This document shows, one piece after another, positions 39,919 through 48,651 of a DNA stretch of 64,000 nucleotides. The stretch is taken from assembly GCA_012729505.1 (NCBI GenBank), contig JAAYDA010000066.1, forward strand, positions 1 to 64,000, written 5' to 3'. The notes under the pieces were generated by a model. The model did no database searches. It worked only from the letters and a program-made list of their open reading frames with translations, and was not told the DNA's origin. A program made the translations under genes and the position numbers. This stretch comes from Syntrophomonadaceae bacterium (GTDB taxonomy: Bacteria; Bacillota; Syntrophomonadia; Syntrophomonadales; DTU052). Within the stretch, counting starts at the first letter, position 1; every line of letters starts with the position of its first letter.

Positions 39919-40374
39919 TTCCGCATTTAACACATCAATTATTCTTATAATAACCCCCTCCAGCTCTTCCCGGCATTCTCTGTAAATTTCCTCTTCACCG
40001 CCGAAGGGATCCAAAATATCTTTTTCTTCTCCCACTAGCTCGTACAACGTATATAAACCTTGGGGCTGATGGAATTGTTCGCTAAGATAATCTTTATGTC
40101 CTTTCGTCATGGCCAAAATCCACTCTGCAGAATCCAGCATCTCTTGACTAACCATTTGGGCTTCATGGGTTAACAAGTCTACACCCACTTCCTCCATAAC
40201 ACGAATAGCGCCGGCCGAAGCCGGAGCACCATTAAAAACCATCAGACCGGCCGTCTCAATCTCAATTTGTTCCTTGAGTAACGGGTACTTTTCTCTCAGA
40301 ATATTATCCATTATCCCTTTAGCCATAGGACTCCTACAGGTATTGCCTGTACAAATGAATACTATTTTTTTCAT
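39910..40374 (-). CDS. ywlE: Low-molecular-weight protein arginine/tyrosine phosphatase (YwlE type)
   Basis: 154 residues. The CX5RS loop is ICTGNTCRS (about residues 7-15). The threonine before the second cysteine matches the residue that confers phosphoarginine specificity on B. subtilis YwlE. The DP acid is present in ILDPFGG. It would remove the marks set by McsB. It overlaps mntP by 4 nt, and the stop codon lies inside repeat R1. Confidence 0.9.
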   Translation of the reverse strand: MKKIVFICTGNTCRSPMAKGIMDNILREKYPLLKEQIEIETAGLMVFNGAPASAGAIRVMEEVGVDLLTHEAQMVSQEMLDSAEWILAMTKGHKDYLSEQFHQPQGLYTLYELVGEEKDILDPFGGEEEIYRECREELEGVIIRIIDVLNAEIK

Positions 40375-40961
40375 TGAATCCCCCCTACCAGTATTTTTAG
40401 CGCCAAAAGGATCAAGAGCACTCCGCCAACAGCTTCAGCCCTTTTTCCTATCAATTCACTGCAATACTTGGCGCCCAGCCATCCCAGGCCGGTCATTAAA
40501 CCCGCTACGACACCCATAATCACTACCGTTGAAAGAATAGATACCCGGGTAATACCCAGGCCAAAACCTGCCACCAGAGCATCAACACTCACTGATAATC
40601 CCAGTACCAATACTGCGGTCCATCCTCCCAGAGCAATTCTGTCATTGCGCTCCATTTTGACGCGAGCCTCCCGGAAGCACATAACCTCTTCCTTAGCCAA
40701 ACCTTCCCTGATCATTTGCTGGCCGATAAATGCTAATACCAAGGCCCCAATTATAGCAGCCCATTTGCCCGCCAGATTCCCTGCCGCCAATCCCAAATAC
40801 AAACCGGTCAAAGGCAGGAGCACATGCAAAATGGACACAACGCCAATGAATTGAAGCTTGAAGGTCCTGGATATTCCCGACAGCCCTAAACACAGGGCTA
40901 CGGAAAAAGCATCTAAGCCAAGGGCAATCGCAACTATGAATGAACCCATTAATTCGTTCAA
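40371..40961 (-). CDS. mntP: Manganese efflux pump MntP
   Basis: 196 residues, six predicted helices in two repeated halves, each with a conserved Asp: ALGLDAFSVALCLG (about 13-26) and SVSVDALVAGFGLG (about 122-135). Start is TTG at 40961 with AAGGAG upstream. Exports Mn2+. Adjacent to ywlE as in B. subtilis (ywlD-ywlE). A yybP-ykoY (Mn) riboswitch was not seen; repeat R1 fills the upstream gap. Confidence 0.92.
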   Translation of the reverse strand: MNELMGSFIVAIALGLDAFSVALCLGLSGISRTFKLQFIGVVSILHVLLPLTGLYLGLAAGNLAGKWAAIIGALVLAFIGQQMIREGLAKEEVMCFREARVKMERNDRIALGGWTAVLVLGLSVSVDALVAGFGLGITRVSILSTVVIMGVVAGLMTGLGWLGAKYCSELIGKRAEAVGGVLLILLALKILVGGIQ

Positions 40962-40991
40962 AGTTTTAATTCTCCTTCAAGGGATACTTAC

Positions 40992-41129
40992 ATAAAGTAA
41001 GACTTGATTCAGGTGGAGTTTTAACTCCATCTGAATCTTAGTCGCACGGATCCAGGGACTTAGCGCCCTTGGGCACCCGCCGCCTATAGAGGCGGGGGTC
41101 TTAGGGCGGGTTAGTCATCGGATAAATTA
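40992..41129 (+). repeat. Dispersed repeat family R1, copy 3
   Basis: Begins ATAAAGTAAGACTTGATTC and ends GTCATCGGATAAATTA. Same two hairpins as copy 1. Directly followed by copy 4 with a period of 130 bp and shared junction bases ATAAATTAAG, so the two are a head-to-tail tandem. Confidence 0.92.
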
Positions 41130-41260
41130 AGACTTGATTCAGGTGGTGCTTTAACTCCATCTGAATCTTAGTCGCACGGATCCAGGGACTTAGCCGCCCT
41201 TGGGCACCCGCCACCTTTAGAGGCGGGGGTCTTAGGGCGGGTTAGTCATCGGATAAATTA
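41122..41260 (+). repeat. Dispersed repeat family R1, copy 4
   Basis: Tandem partner of copy 3 with a few substitutions (GGTGGTGCTTTAACTCCAT instead of GGTGGAGTTTTAACTCCAT, and CCACCTTTAGAGGCGG in the second hairpin). Its terminal TTA at 41258-41260 is the TAA stop of the sua5 gene on the minus strand. Copies 3 and 4 fill the whole gap between mntP and sua5. Confidence 0.92.
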
Positions 41261-42247
41261 TGGGCGGGCCGCCTGTATTATGCGGTCAGCCACTGCAACT
41301 CCCAGCCCCCGCTCCACAGGCATCTCCATAAACAGACATTCCAGCCGGTTTTGATCTGCTGCTCTGAAAATATCGAATAAGACCCGAGCATATTCCTGAG
41401 GGCCTCCCCTGATAACTCTCACGAAATCCAGCGATGTGGGCAGCTTTTGTTCAGAGATGAAAACAGCCCCGGTTCGCCTTCCTTTTAATATTTCTCTCTC
41501 GACAGCTTCGGCCATTTGCTCGCCATATTTTATCGGTACTATCTGAACAAGAGGTTGGTAGCGGGGAGTAATCCTCTTCCATTTGTGCACACCGGCAGGC
41601 TTGGAAATAAGCCCCGGAAGCACCTTTTCCAAACGCTCCCACGATACCGCACCGGTCCGCAAAATCTTAAACGGAGTTTTGGATACATCCAGGATAGTGG
41701 ACTCAATCCCCCACCCGGTTTCTCCGGCATCAACAATAGCCCCGATCCTCCCACTCAGATCTGCTTTGACATGCTCTGCCACAGTAGGACTAGGCCGACC
41801 CGAAATATTGGCACTGGTAGCCGCAATCGGACTTCCCGCAGCTTTGATTAATGCCAACGCAACCGGGTGATCAGGCATTCTAAGACCAACAGTGGGAAGC
41901 CCGGCTCTTACCGGTGCGGGAATTTTATCACCAGCTTTAGCTATGAAGGTAAGAGGCCCCGGCCAAAACTCCTTTACCAGCACCAACACTTCACCAGGCA
42001 CTTCAGTGACCAAGCCAGAAGCCTGTTCCCAACTATTCACATGAACCAGCAAAGGATTATCCATTTTGCGGCGTTTAGCCGCAAAAATTCCTTCAACCGC
42101 CTTTTCATTCATGGCATCAGCCCCGACACCATATACCGTTTCAGTGGGGAAAGCAACTGTTTCCCCTTGTTTAATTAAAGAAGCGGCAATTTCAATAACT
42201 TTTTCATTGGGCTTTTGGGGATCAACCTTCAGAAGCAATGTTTGCAT
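41258..42247 (-). CDS. ywlC: L-threonylcarbamoyladenylate synthase (Sua5/YwlC)
   Basis: 329 residues, long Sua5 form: YrdC domain (about 15-200; PTETVYGVGADAM, KRRKMDNPLLVHV) plus the C-terminal Sua5 domain (about 245-329; PGMKSRHYAP-type region represented by RITPRYQPLVQIVP). Makes threonylcarbamoyl-AMP for t6A37 of tRNAs reading ANN codons. Followed 2 nt downstream of prmC. The stop codon is supplied by repeat R1. Confidence 0.93.
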   Translation of the reverse strand: MQTLLLKVDPQKPNEKVIEIAASLIKQGETVAFPTETVYGVGADAMNEKAVEGIFAAKRRKMDNPLLVHVNSWEQASGLVTEVPGEVLVLVKEFWPGPLTFIAKAGDKIPAPVRAGLPTVGLRMPDHPVALALIKAAGSPIAATSANISGRPSPTVAEHVKADLSGRIGAIVDAGETGWGIESTILDVSKTPFKILRTGAVSWERLEKVLPGLISKPAGVHKWKRITPRYQPLVQIVPIKYGEQMAEAVEREILKGRRTGAVFISEQKLPTSLDFVRVIRGGPQEYARVLFDIFRAADQNRLECLFMEMPVERGLGVAVADRIIQAARP

Positions 42248-42248
42248 T

Positions 42249-43112
42249 TCATCTCCCCTTCTGAAGCACCAAAACTCTGTCTCTTCGACCCAAATCCTGT
42301 AAAGTATAGTGGCGTATCCAGCCAGAGACCGCGTCCTTTAGCAACAGATCTATCTGTTCCCGGTCGCTGACCTCCATAAGCAGATAACCATATTCGTTCA
42401 AAAGCGGATATGCTGAATTTATCAATTCCTTATAAAAAGAAATCCCTTGCGGACCGCCATCCAAAGCCGTAGAGGGCTCAAATTCTCTGACCCCCCGGGG
42501 AAGGCAGTTCATCTTCTCGGACGGAATATATGGCAGGTTGGCCAAAATTAAATCGAAATGAAGATCATATACCGGCTCCAACAAGTGACCCTGCAGAAAA
42601 ATCACCCGAGACTCAACTTCATTCAGAAGGGAATTGCTTGGAGCTACTTCCAAAGCTCGTTGATCAATATCCGTGGCATAAACCAAAGCCGTCGGAACAT
42701 ATTTGGCAATGCTGATGGCCAAAGCACCACTGCCGGTACCTACATCAACCACCTTGGCTTCGCCCTTCATACTACTTATTAGACGAATACTCTCCTCAAC
42801 CAGAATCTCAGAATCAGGACGGGGAATTAACACCCGGGAATCCACCATAAAAGGCAGTGACATAAATTCACGCCGCCCAATAAGATAGGCTGCAGGCTCA
42901 CCAGCCGCCCTTCTTTTTATCATTTCTCTGAACACCCTGCGTTCTTCATGATTTACCGGACGATCAAATTCCACATACAAATTTATTCTGCTGGTATTCA
43001 AAGCATGACTCAAAAGAACCTCGGCTTCCAATCGAGGTTCTGATATTCCCAGTCTTTCAAAATAGGTCTTGGTCCAATCCAAAAGATCCTGTACCTGCCA
43101 TGCTCTCTGCAC
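42249..43112 (-). CDS. prmC: Release factor glutamine methyltransferase PrmC
   Basis: 287 residues. SAM-binding VVDVGTGSGALAISIAK (about 112-128). N-terminal helical domain recognises release factors. The catalytic motif, NPPY in most PrmC, is NLPY here (ANLPYIPSE). Methylates the GGQ glutamine of RF1, encoded immediately upstream by prfA, 3 nt away. In Bacillus prfA-prmC is conserved. Confidence 0.94.
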   Translation of the reverse strand: MQRAWQVQDLLDWTKTYFERLGISEPRLEAEVLLSHALNTSRINLYVEFDRPVNHEERRVFREMIKRRAAGEPAAYLIGRREFMSLPFMVDSRVLIPRPDSEILVEESIRLISSMKGEAKVVDVGTGSGALAISIAKYVPTALVYATDIDQRALEVAPSNSLLNEVESRVIFLQGHLLEPVYDLHFDLILANLPYIPSEKMNCLPRGVREFEPSTALDGGPQGISFYKELINSAYPLLNEYGYLLMEVSDREQIDLLLKDAVSGWIRHYTLQDLGRRDRVLVLQKGR

Positions 43113-43114
43113 AA

Positions 43115-44182
43115 CTAATTCACCTGTTTAAGCTTTTCTGTTTGATCCTGAGTAATCAAACCATTGATTATTTCGTCCAGTTCTCCTTCCAATACCGAAT
43201 CTAATTTGTGAAGAGTAAGTCCTATCCTATGATCACTAACTCGTCCCTGGGGATAGTTATAAGTTCTTATCCTTTCACTGCGATCTCCGGACCCCACCAT
43301 TCCCCGACGAGTATCTGCGATCTCAGCTTCCTTTTCAGCAGTAACAACCTCAAGCAAGCGTGCCCTCAACACACGCATGGCCTTATCCTTATTCTTATGC
43401 TGCGACTTCTCATCCTGACAAGTAACCACCAATCCACTGGGAACATGTGTAATACGCACCGCAGACTGGGTAGTATTCACCGACTGACCTCCCGGGCCAC
43501 TGGAGCAATACAAATCAACGCGCAGATCATTGGGATTGATTTCCAGTTCAACTTCTTCGGCCTCGGGCAGAACCGCCACCGTAGCTGCAGAAGTGTGAAT
43601 CCGCCCCCCCGATTCGGTGACGGGAATTCTTTGAACCCGGTGAACCCCCGATTCATACTTAAGCTTGCTGTAAACGCCACGCCCTTCGATGACAAATATA
43701 ACTTCTTTAAAGCCATTAAGGTCGGAATAACTTACATCCATAATGTCGGTTTTCCAGCCCTGCTTTTCAGCATACCGACAATACATCCGAAAAAGAGCCG
43801 CCGCAAATAAGGCGGCCTCCTCCCCCCCGGTTCCGGCTCGGATCTCAATAATAACGTTCTTTTCATCATTGGGATCACGGGGCAGAAGCAGCATCTGCAG
43901 CAAATTCTCCAGCTCTGATTTTCTGTTCAGCAATTGTTTGATCTCATCCTCCGCCAAAGTCTGGAGTTCTTGGTCCAAGTCCTCCTTCAGCATTTCTTCG
44001 GCATCAGCAAGATCAGCCATAATCCGCTTATATTCACGATATGCATTTACAATATCGGTCAGATCAGATAAAGCCTTGGATAATTTATAATATTTATTTA
44101 GATCTCCCACCGTTTCCGGCCGGGAAAGAAGTTCAGATAATTCTTCATATCTTTCTTCCAGGCTGCTTAATTTATCAAGCAT
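43115..44182 (-). CDS. prfA: Peptide chain release factor 1
   Basis: 355 residues. GGQ motif in [16 protein letters not shown] (near 230-245), PxT-like codon-recognition [14 protein letters not shown], and N-terminal coiled domain. Terminates at UAA and UAG. 3 nt downstream of the yqhQ stop. Confidence 0.97.
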   Translation of the reverse strand: MLDKLSSLEERYEELSELLSRPETVGDLNKYYKLSKALSDLTDIVNAYREYKRIMADLADAEEMLKEDLDQELQTLAEDEIKQLLNRKSELENLLQMLLLPRDPNDEKNVIIEIRAGTGGEEAALFAAALFRMYCRYAEKQGWKTDIMDVSYSDLNGFKEVIFVIEGRGVYSKLKYESGVHRVQRIPVTESGGRIHTSAATVAVLPEAEEVELEINPNDLRVDLYCSSGPGGQSVNTTQSAVRITHVPSGLVVTCQDEKSQHKNKDKAMRVLRARLLEVVTAEKEAEIADTRRGMVGSGDRSERIRTYNYPQGRVSDHRIGLTLHKLDSVLEGELDEIINGLITQDQTEKLKQVN

Positions 44183-44184
44183 TA

Positions 44185-45072
44185 CTATCCCTCATAACTC
44201 AAAATACTTGGGGGTGGTTCCATTACTGCAGCCAGAGCTTGCAGGGCCACTTCAATCTGATCATCGTCCGGTTCACCCGTAGTCAGCTTTTGCAGCCATA
44301 GTCCCGGTGCCATCAACCACCTGGCCCAATCCCGGTCTGCAAAGCGGCTGGTCAGTTTTATAAATTCATAGCCTAAACCAGCTACAATCGGGAAGACCGC
44401 AACACGGGAGAAAACCCTCCACAACAAACTGCCTTCTCCCAGACAGGCAAAAACCAGAATCGAAATAACCATCACTATCAGCAAAAAACTTGTGCCGCAT
44501 CGCGGATGGAGTATTGAATGTCCGCCGGTATTCTCAACATTAAGAACAGCACCCGACTCAAAAGTGTTAATGACCTTGTGTTCAGCACCATGGTATTTGA
44601 AAACCCGCTGAATCTCATTCAGCCGGGAAATACCCCAAACATAGCCCAAAAAAACCAAAAAACGAACTATTCCTTCCACCACATTTTGAGCCATTACACC
44701 ACCGATTAAACCTTTGGCAAAGTGAACAATTCCAGTGGGAAGAGCGACGAACAATACCAAGGCTAAAAGAATAGCCAAAACAGTTGTCCATATAAGATCA
44801 GTACTGGACAACTGTTCGTCTTCCTCTCCTGCCAGAACAGCAGAACGATTTAAGGTCTTAACCCCCAACATCAGTGAATCCACCAGAACTACCCCGCCAC
44901 GAATCAGGGGCCAGCCCAGCACTTTGTACTTTTGTCGGGGAGAAGTGATCGCCTCTTTCTCAATGACGATTTCGCCCGTAGGCTTACGAACCGCCAGAGC
45001 AACTGCGTCAGGGCCCCTCATCATTACTCCCTCAATCACCGCTTGACCGCCATATTGAATGTTTTTCCCCAT
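44185..45072 (-). CDS. yqhQ: DUF1385 membrane protein (YqhQ family)
   Basis: 295 residues. N-terminal [15 protein letters not shown] motif (about 6-20), then several membrane helices (about 95-118, 125-145, 195-215, 225-245), with [15 protein letters not shown] and [11 protein letters not shown] in between, the DUF1385 hallmark. Function uncertain; B. subtilis YqhQ is a membrane protein. Placed between rpmE and prfA as in many Clostridia. Confidence 0.9.
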   Translation of the reverse strand: MGKNIQYGGQAVIEGVMMRGPDAVALAVRKPTGEIVIEKEAITSPRQKYKVLGWPLIRGGVVLVDSLMLGVKTLNRSAVLAGEEDEQLSSTDLIWTTVLAILLALVLFVALPTGIVHFAKGLIGGVMAQNVVEGIVRFLVFLGYVWGISRLNEIQRVFKYHGAEHKVINTFESGAVLNVENTGGHSILHPRCGTSFLLIVMVISILVFACLGEGSLLWRVFSRVAVFPIVAGLGYEFIKLTSRFADRDWARWLMAPGLWLQKLTTGEPDDDQIEVALQALAAVMEPPPSILSYEG

Positions 45073-45083
45073 ATTATCTCCTA

Positions 45084-45112
45084 AGAAAAATAGCAGAGAA
45101 TTCTCTGCTACT
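45084..45112 (-). terminator. Intrinsic terminator after rpmE
   Basis: Minus strand TAGCAGAGAA and TTCTCTGCTA form a perfect palindrome followed by TTTTTC. Placed immediately after the rpmE stop and before yqhQ. Confidence 0.85.
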
Positions 45113-45113
45113 T

Positions 45114-45317
45114 CTATGTCAATCCGTACTTCTTCTTGAAAGTCTCTACTCTACCGCCCTTGTCGACTAGTCTGGATCGACTTCCTGTGTAAAAGGGATG
45201 ACATTTGGAGCAGACTTCGACCTTAAGATTCTCTTTGGTGGACCCGGTCTCAAAACTGGCCCCACAGGCACAAGTTGCCGTAGCCCGATAATATTTAGGA
45301 TGTATTTTTTCTTTCAC
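45114..45317 (-). CDS. rpmE: Ribosomal protein bL31
   Basis: 67 residues of the zinc-binding (C+) form: C16, C18, C36 and C39 in CACG and [14 protein letters not shown] and [19 protein letters not shown] are typical. In B. subtilis rpmE lies next to rho; here rho is 9 kb away because the van cluster and other genes intervene. Confidence 0.97.
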   Translation of the reverse strand: MKEKIHPKYYRATATCACGASFETGSTKENLKVEVCSKCHPFYTGSRSRLVDKGGRVETFKKKYGLT

Positions 45318-45536
45318 GGTTTCACCTCTTTTTGCTTGTAGTCGCGAAGAATATTATATCAATTCACCAAATAAAAGACAAGAATATGTTCCGGCGGGAA
45401 CCAAGTCTTCCTAAAGAGATTTGTGTGAGTCGCTTGTGTCGGCGCGGAGCACCGACGTCCCTCTCATTCCGGGATTCACCCCAGGTCGGGAGCGAATTTA
45501 CTGTTAAAATGAACGAAACAAGTGAAATGGCTAATA

Positions 45537-45579
45537 TTAAGATAAACTTAAGGTTTTGATAATGTTAAGCCAACAATAT
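45537..45579 (+). promoter_or_regulatory. Predicted VanR-activated promoter of vanRS
   Basis: TTAAG half-sites at 45537 and 45548, 11 bp apart, the second extended as TTAAGGTTTTGATAA, and a CAATAT -10-like element at 45574-45579, 26 bp after the second half-site. The same arrangement occurs before the ligase gene. No good -35 is present, as expected of an activator-dependent promoter. The rest of 45318-45536 contains no gene; it holds a GTCGGCGCGGAGCACCGAC hairpin (about 45438-45456) of unknown meaning. Confidence 0.6.
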
Positions 45580-45641
45580 CCTTTTCGATTCCTTGTTATG
45601 ATTTTATGGGTTATTATGCAATTAGAGGAGCTGAACAGAAT

Positions 45642-46340
45642 ATGGCAGTGAATATTTTAGTGGTTGATGATGAACAGTCCATTGCGGATTTGATTGAAGT
45701 ATATCTCCAAAGCGAAAATTTTAATGTGCTAAAGTTCTACAACGGACATGACACCTTACAGTGTCTTGAGCAACAAAGCATAGATTTAGCCATATTGGAT
45801 GTTATGCTGCCTGACATAAACGGTTTTGCAATTTGCCAACAGATTAGAGAAAAGCATAATTTCCCCGTAATTATGTTAACCGCCAAAGATGAAGAAATCG
45901 ACAAAATTACCGGCCTTACCCTGGGCGCGGATGATTACATCACCAAGCCCTTTCGGCCCCTGGAAATGGTGGCGCGAGTGAAGGCACAGCTGCGGAGGTT
46001 TACCAAATACAACCCGGCCGAACCTGTCTCAGAGGAGAACTCCATCGTATTTTCCGGTCTGGTATTAAATAAGGACCGGCATGAATGTATACTGAATGAG
46101 AAACCTCTTTATCTTACGCCCACAGAATTTTCAATTTTGTGGGTTCTGGCCTCCAGCCGGGGCCGTGTGGTCAGTTCGGAAGAATTGTATCATCGGGTAT
46201 GGGGCGATAAGTATTTTACAGGCAACAACAATACCGTCATGGTGCATATCCGGCATCTAAGGGAAAAGATGCAGGACAGCGCGGAGCACCCTAAGTATAT
46301 TAAGACCGTATGGGGGGTCGGCTATAAGATTGAAGGATAA
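45642..46340 (+). CDS. vanR: VanR-type response regulator
   Basis: 232 residues from ATG 45642 (MAVNILVVDDEQS), with AGAGGAG 11 nt upstream. Receiver domain with acidic pocket D9-D10, phosphoacceptor D53 (ILDVMLPDIN) and K102-type lysine in YITKPF, then an OmpR/PhoB winged helix (about 130-230, VWGDKYFTGNNNTVMVHIRHLREKM). It activates van promoters when phosphorylated by VanS. Overlaps vanS by 11 nt if the latter starts at TTG 46330. Confidence 0.94.
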   Translation: MAVNILVVDDEQSIADLIEVYLQSENFNVLKFYNGHDTLQCLEQQSIDLAILDVMLPDINGFAICQQIREKHNFPVIMLTAKDEEIDKITGLTLGADDYITKPFRPLEMVARVKAQLRRFTKYNPAEPVSEENSIVFSGLVLNKDRHECILNEKPLYLTPTEFSILWVLASSRGRVVSSEELYHRVWGDKYFTGNNNTVMVHIRHLREKMQDSAEHPKYIKTVWGVGYKIEG

Positions 46341-47448
46341 GCGGTTCCGTTCCGAATTCATGAAAAAGACCATCTTCCGCTGCGCCAGAACGGAAATCCT
46401 GGCCTCGGCACTGTATGCGTTTCTCCTGGTTGCCCTTTACTTTATAGGTTACAACGTAAGCTGGCAGCCCTCGCCCTTATACTATTTTATAAAGGTTCTC
46501 CTGGATTATGCCACCCTCTTGATACCCCTGGGCTGGTTGGTCATGGTATTGACCATCATCTATATCTATTGGAGGAGGACGGTGGGTTATATCGAAGATA
46601 TTGCCGCGGCCAGCATGGCTCTGATGCTTCCTGATGATGAGCCCATTAAGCTGCCGGAGGAACTGCGGGAAATTGAGGACAGCATGAACCAGATCAAGCG
46701 GACCGCCCTCAAAAATGAGCGGGACGCAAGAGAAGCGGAGCAGCGTAAAAACGATCTGGTCATAAATCTGGCCCATGATATCCGGACGCCTTTATCGTCC
46801 GTGATCGGATATCTGAGCCTTTTGGACGAAGCGCCGGATATGCCGGCAGAACAGCGAGCTAAATACACCGGCATTACTCTGGAAAAGGCCTATCGCCTGG
46901 AGCAGTTGATCAATGAATTTTTTGAAATCACCCGATTCAATTTAAGCTCCATAGTGTTGAACAAGGGAAAAATCAATCTGTCCTTTATGCTGCGGCAAAT
47001 GGCGGATGAATTCTATCCGATGCTGTCGCCGCAAAACAAGCGGGCGATTGTCCAGGTACCGGACGACCTGGTTTTATGGGGGGACGCGGATAAGCTCTCC
47101 CGAGTTTTTAATAATATTCTGAAAAACGCCCTCGCTTATAGCTACAGTGATAGCTCCATTGCCATTACCGCCTGGGTACAAGCGGAAGGGACAGTAATTC
47201 AGTTTACGAATAGCGGTGACCCTATTCCACCCCAGCAGCTGGAAACGATTTTTGATAGGTTCTTCCGGCTCGACGCCGCTCGTTCCTCTCAAACAGGAGG
47301 CGCGGGACTGGGTCTTGCCATCGCCAAAGAGATTGTCACCGCCCACGGCGGTACGATTACAGCCCAAAGCGGCCAGAGTAAAACAACATTTACCGTCTTT
47401 CTCCCCACGGAAGATCCGGCATCTGATCAAAACCAGCGGCAATCTTAA
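46330..47448 (+). CDS. vanS: VanS-type sensor histidine kinase
   Basis: 372 residues from TTG 46330; an ATG at 46360 is the alternative, and neither has a clear ribosome site. Two membrane helices (about 24-43 and 60-80) enclose a very short extracytoplasmic loop of ~16 residues. HAMP-like linker, then the HisKA box LAHDIRTPLSSVIGYL with H149, followed by HATPase N, G1 (DRFFRLDAARSS) and G2 (GGAGLGLAIAKEIV) boxes. The short loop argues for sensing at or within the membrane, as in VanS of VanB/VanG types. Confidence 0.93.
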   Translation: MKDKRFRSEFMKKTIFRCARTEILASALYAFLLVALYFIGYNVSWQPSPLYYFIKVLLDYATLLIPLGWLVMVLTIIYIYWRRTVGYIEDIAAASMALMLPDDEPIKLPEELREIEDSMNQIKRTALKNERDAREAEQRKNDLVINLAHDIRTPLSSVIGYLSLLDEAPDMPAEQRAKYTGITLEKAYRLEQLINEFFEITRFNLSSIVLNKGKINLSFMLRQMADEFYPMLSPQNKRAIVQVPDDLVLWGDADKLSRVFNNILKNALAYSYSDSSIAITAWVQAEGTVIQFTNSGDPIPPQQLETIFDRFFRLDAARSSQTGGAGLGLAIAKEIVTAHGGTITAQSGQSKTTFTVFLPTEDPASDQNQRQS

Positions 47449-47463
47449 AAAAACAAGGTCTCC

Positions 47464-47505
47464 ATAAGGCTTTATTAAGGTTTTGCTAAGCCCGAATTCC
47501 AATAT
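47464..47505 (+). promoter_or_regulatory. Predicted VanR-activated promoter of vanG-vanXY-vanT
   Basis: ATAAG at 47464 and TTAAG at 47475 are 11 bp apart; the second extends to TTAAGGTTTTGCTAA. CAATAT at 47500-47505 lies 25 bp after the second half-site. This repeats the architecture found before vanR, strongly suggesting shared control by VanR. Confidence 0.6.
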
Positions 47506-47506
47506 G

Positions 47507-47555
47507 GCCTGTCCGCCTTCGGTAAGATGAAATTACCGAGCCGGGCAGGCTTTTT
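47507..47555 (+). terminator. Intrinsic terminator between vanS and the ligase gene
   Basis: GCCTGTCCG pairs with CGGGCAGGC, and inside it CGGTAA pairs with TTACCG around a 7-nt loop; five Ts follow. Its left arm starts 2 nt after the CAATAT element, so transcripts starting from that promoter (about 47511-47513) would lack part of the left arm and may escape termination. Readthrough from vanRS would be terminated. This arrangement is inference. Confidence 0.85.
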
Positions 47556-47577
47556 GCATTCCAAAGGAGGGCGTAAA

Positions 47578-48651
47578 TTGAGCAGACAAGGGATTGACCT
47601 TATGAAGCAAAAAACAGTAGCCGTTTTGTTTGGCGGCCATTCCACCGAATACGAGGTATCCTTACAATCGGCTTGTTCGGTAATAGAAAACCTCAACCCC
47701 GAAAAATACAATGTCGTTCTGGTGGGCATTACCCGTCAGGGGGAATGGATGAAATACAGCGGCGGAACAGAGCGGATTCAAAACGACACCTGGAGGGAGC
47801 ATGATTCCTGCGTGCCGGCCGTCATTTCCCCGGATCGCAAGACCCACGGCATCCTGGCGCTGGAGGGCGGCACGGTGACGGTAATTCCTATTGATGCAGC
47901 GTTTCCCGTTCTGCACGGAAAAAACGGCGAAGACGGCACGGTACAGGGCCTGCTGGCCCTGGCAGGCATCCCCTGCGTCGGCTGTGGAACCCTCAGTTCG
48001 GCCTTGTGCATGGACAAAGACATGGCCCATCGGCTGGTACGCCTGGCAGGGATAAAAACTCCTGACTCCATAGCCCTTTATGCTCCAATCTCAGATGTGG
48101 AGCCGGCAGAACAGGCAGCGCATCTGCAGTATCCTTTATTCGTTAAACCGGCCAATGCCGGATCGTCCTTCGGCATCACCAGGGTTTCCGAGGCGGGCGA
48201 TTTAACAGATGCGGTCCGAATGGCTTTTCAGCATGACCGCAAAGTGATCATTGAGGAAGCCGTGGCCGGTTTTGAAGTCGGATGCGCCGTCCTCGGCAAT
48301 GAAACCCTCACCATTGGCGAAATCGATGAAATCGAATTATCCCAGGGCTTCTTTGACTATACGGAAAAATATACGCTGCAAACCTCCCGGATCCATCTGC
48401 CCGCCCGCATCGACCCGGATACGGCCAATCATATCAAGCAAATGGCGGCGACCGTTTATCGGACGTTAAACTGCACGGGCTTGGCGCGGGTGGATCTGTT
48501 TCTGACCCCCGAAAATGAAATCGTCTTTAACGAAGTGAATACCATTCCCGGATTTACCGCCCACAGCCGCTACCCCAATATGCTGAAAGGCATCGGGATG
48601 ACCTTTGCCCAGATTATAGATGAATTGATAAGGCTGGCGATGCATTCATGA
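47578..48651 (+). CDS. vanG: D-Ala--D-Ser ligase, VanG type
   Basis: 349 residues from ATG 47602 or 357 from TTG 47578; the latter has AAAGGAGG 7 nt upstream and is preferred. ATP-grasp fold of the Ddl/Van family. From my memory of VanG the similarity is high over the whole length: FGGHSTEYEVSLQSA, VLHGKNGEDGT, CMDKD, FVKPANAGSSFGIT and the omega loop GFFDYTEKYTLQTS. The EKY omega-loop form is that of D-Ser (VanC/E/G/L/N) ligases rather than D-Lac ligases. VanXY and VanT downstream fit the D-Ser assignment. Confidence 0.93.
   Translation: MSRQGIDLMKQKTVAVLFGGHSTEYEVSLQSACSVIENLNPEKYNVVLVGITRQGEWMKYSGGTERIQNDTWREHDSCVPAVISPDRKTHGILALEGGTVTVIPIDAAFPVLHGKNGEDGTVQGLLALAGIPCVGCGTLSSALCMDKDMAHRLVRLAGIKTPDSIALYAPISDVEPAEQAAHLQYPLFVKPANAGSSFGITRVSEAGDLTDAVRMAFQHDRKVIIEEAVAGFEVGCAVLGNETLTIGEIDEIELSQGFFDYTEKYTLQTSRIHLPARIDPDTANHIKQMAATVYRTLNCTGLARVDLFLTPENEIVFNEVNTIPGFTAHSRYPNMLKGIGMTFAQIIDELIRLAMHS

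Noticed and set aside
40992-41260. Tandem repeat considered as a CRISPR array
   Set aside because: Only two 130-bp copies with no unique spacers and no cas genes; it is the R1 element in tandem.
45332-45559. 75-codon plus-strand frame before vanR
   Set aside because: Low-complexity, extends over the predicted vanR promoter, no ribosome site; treated as non-coding.
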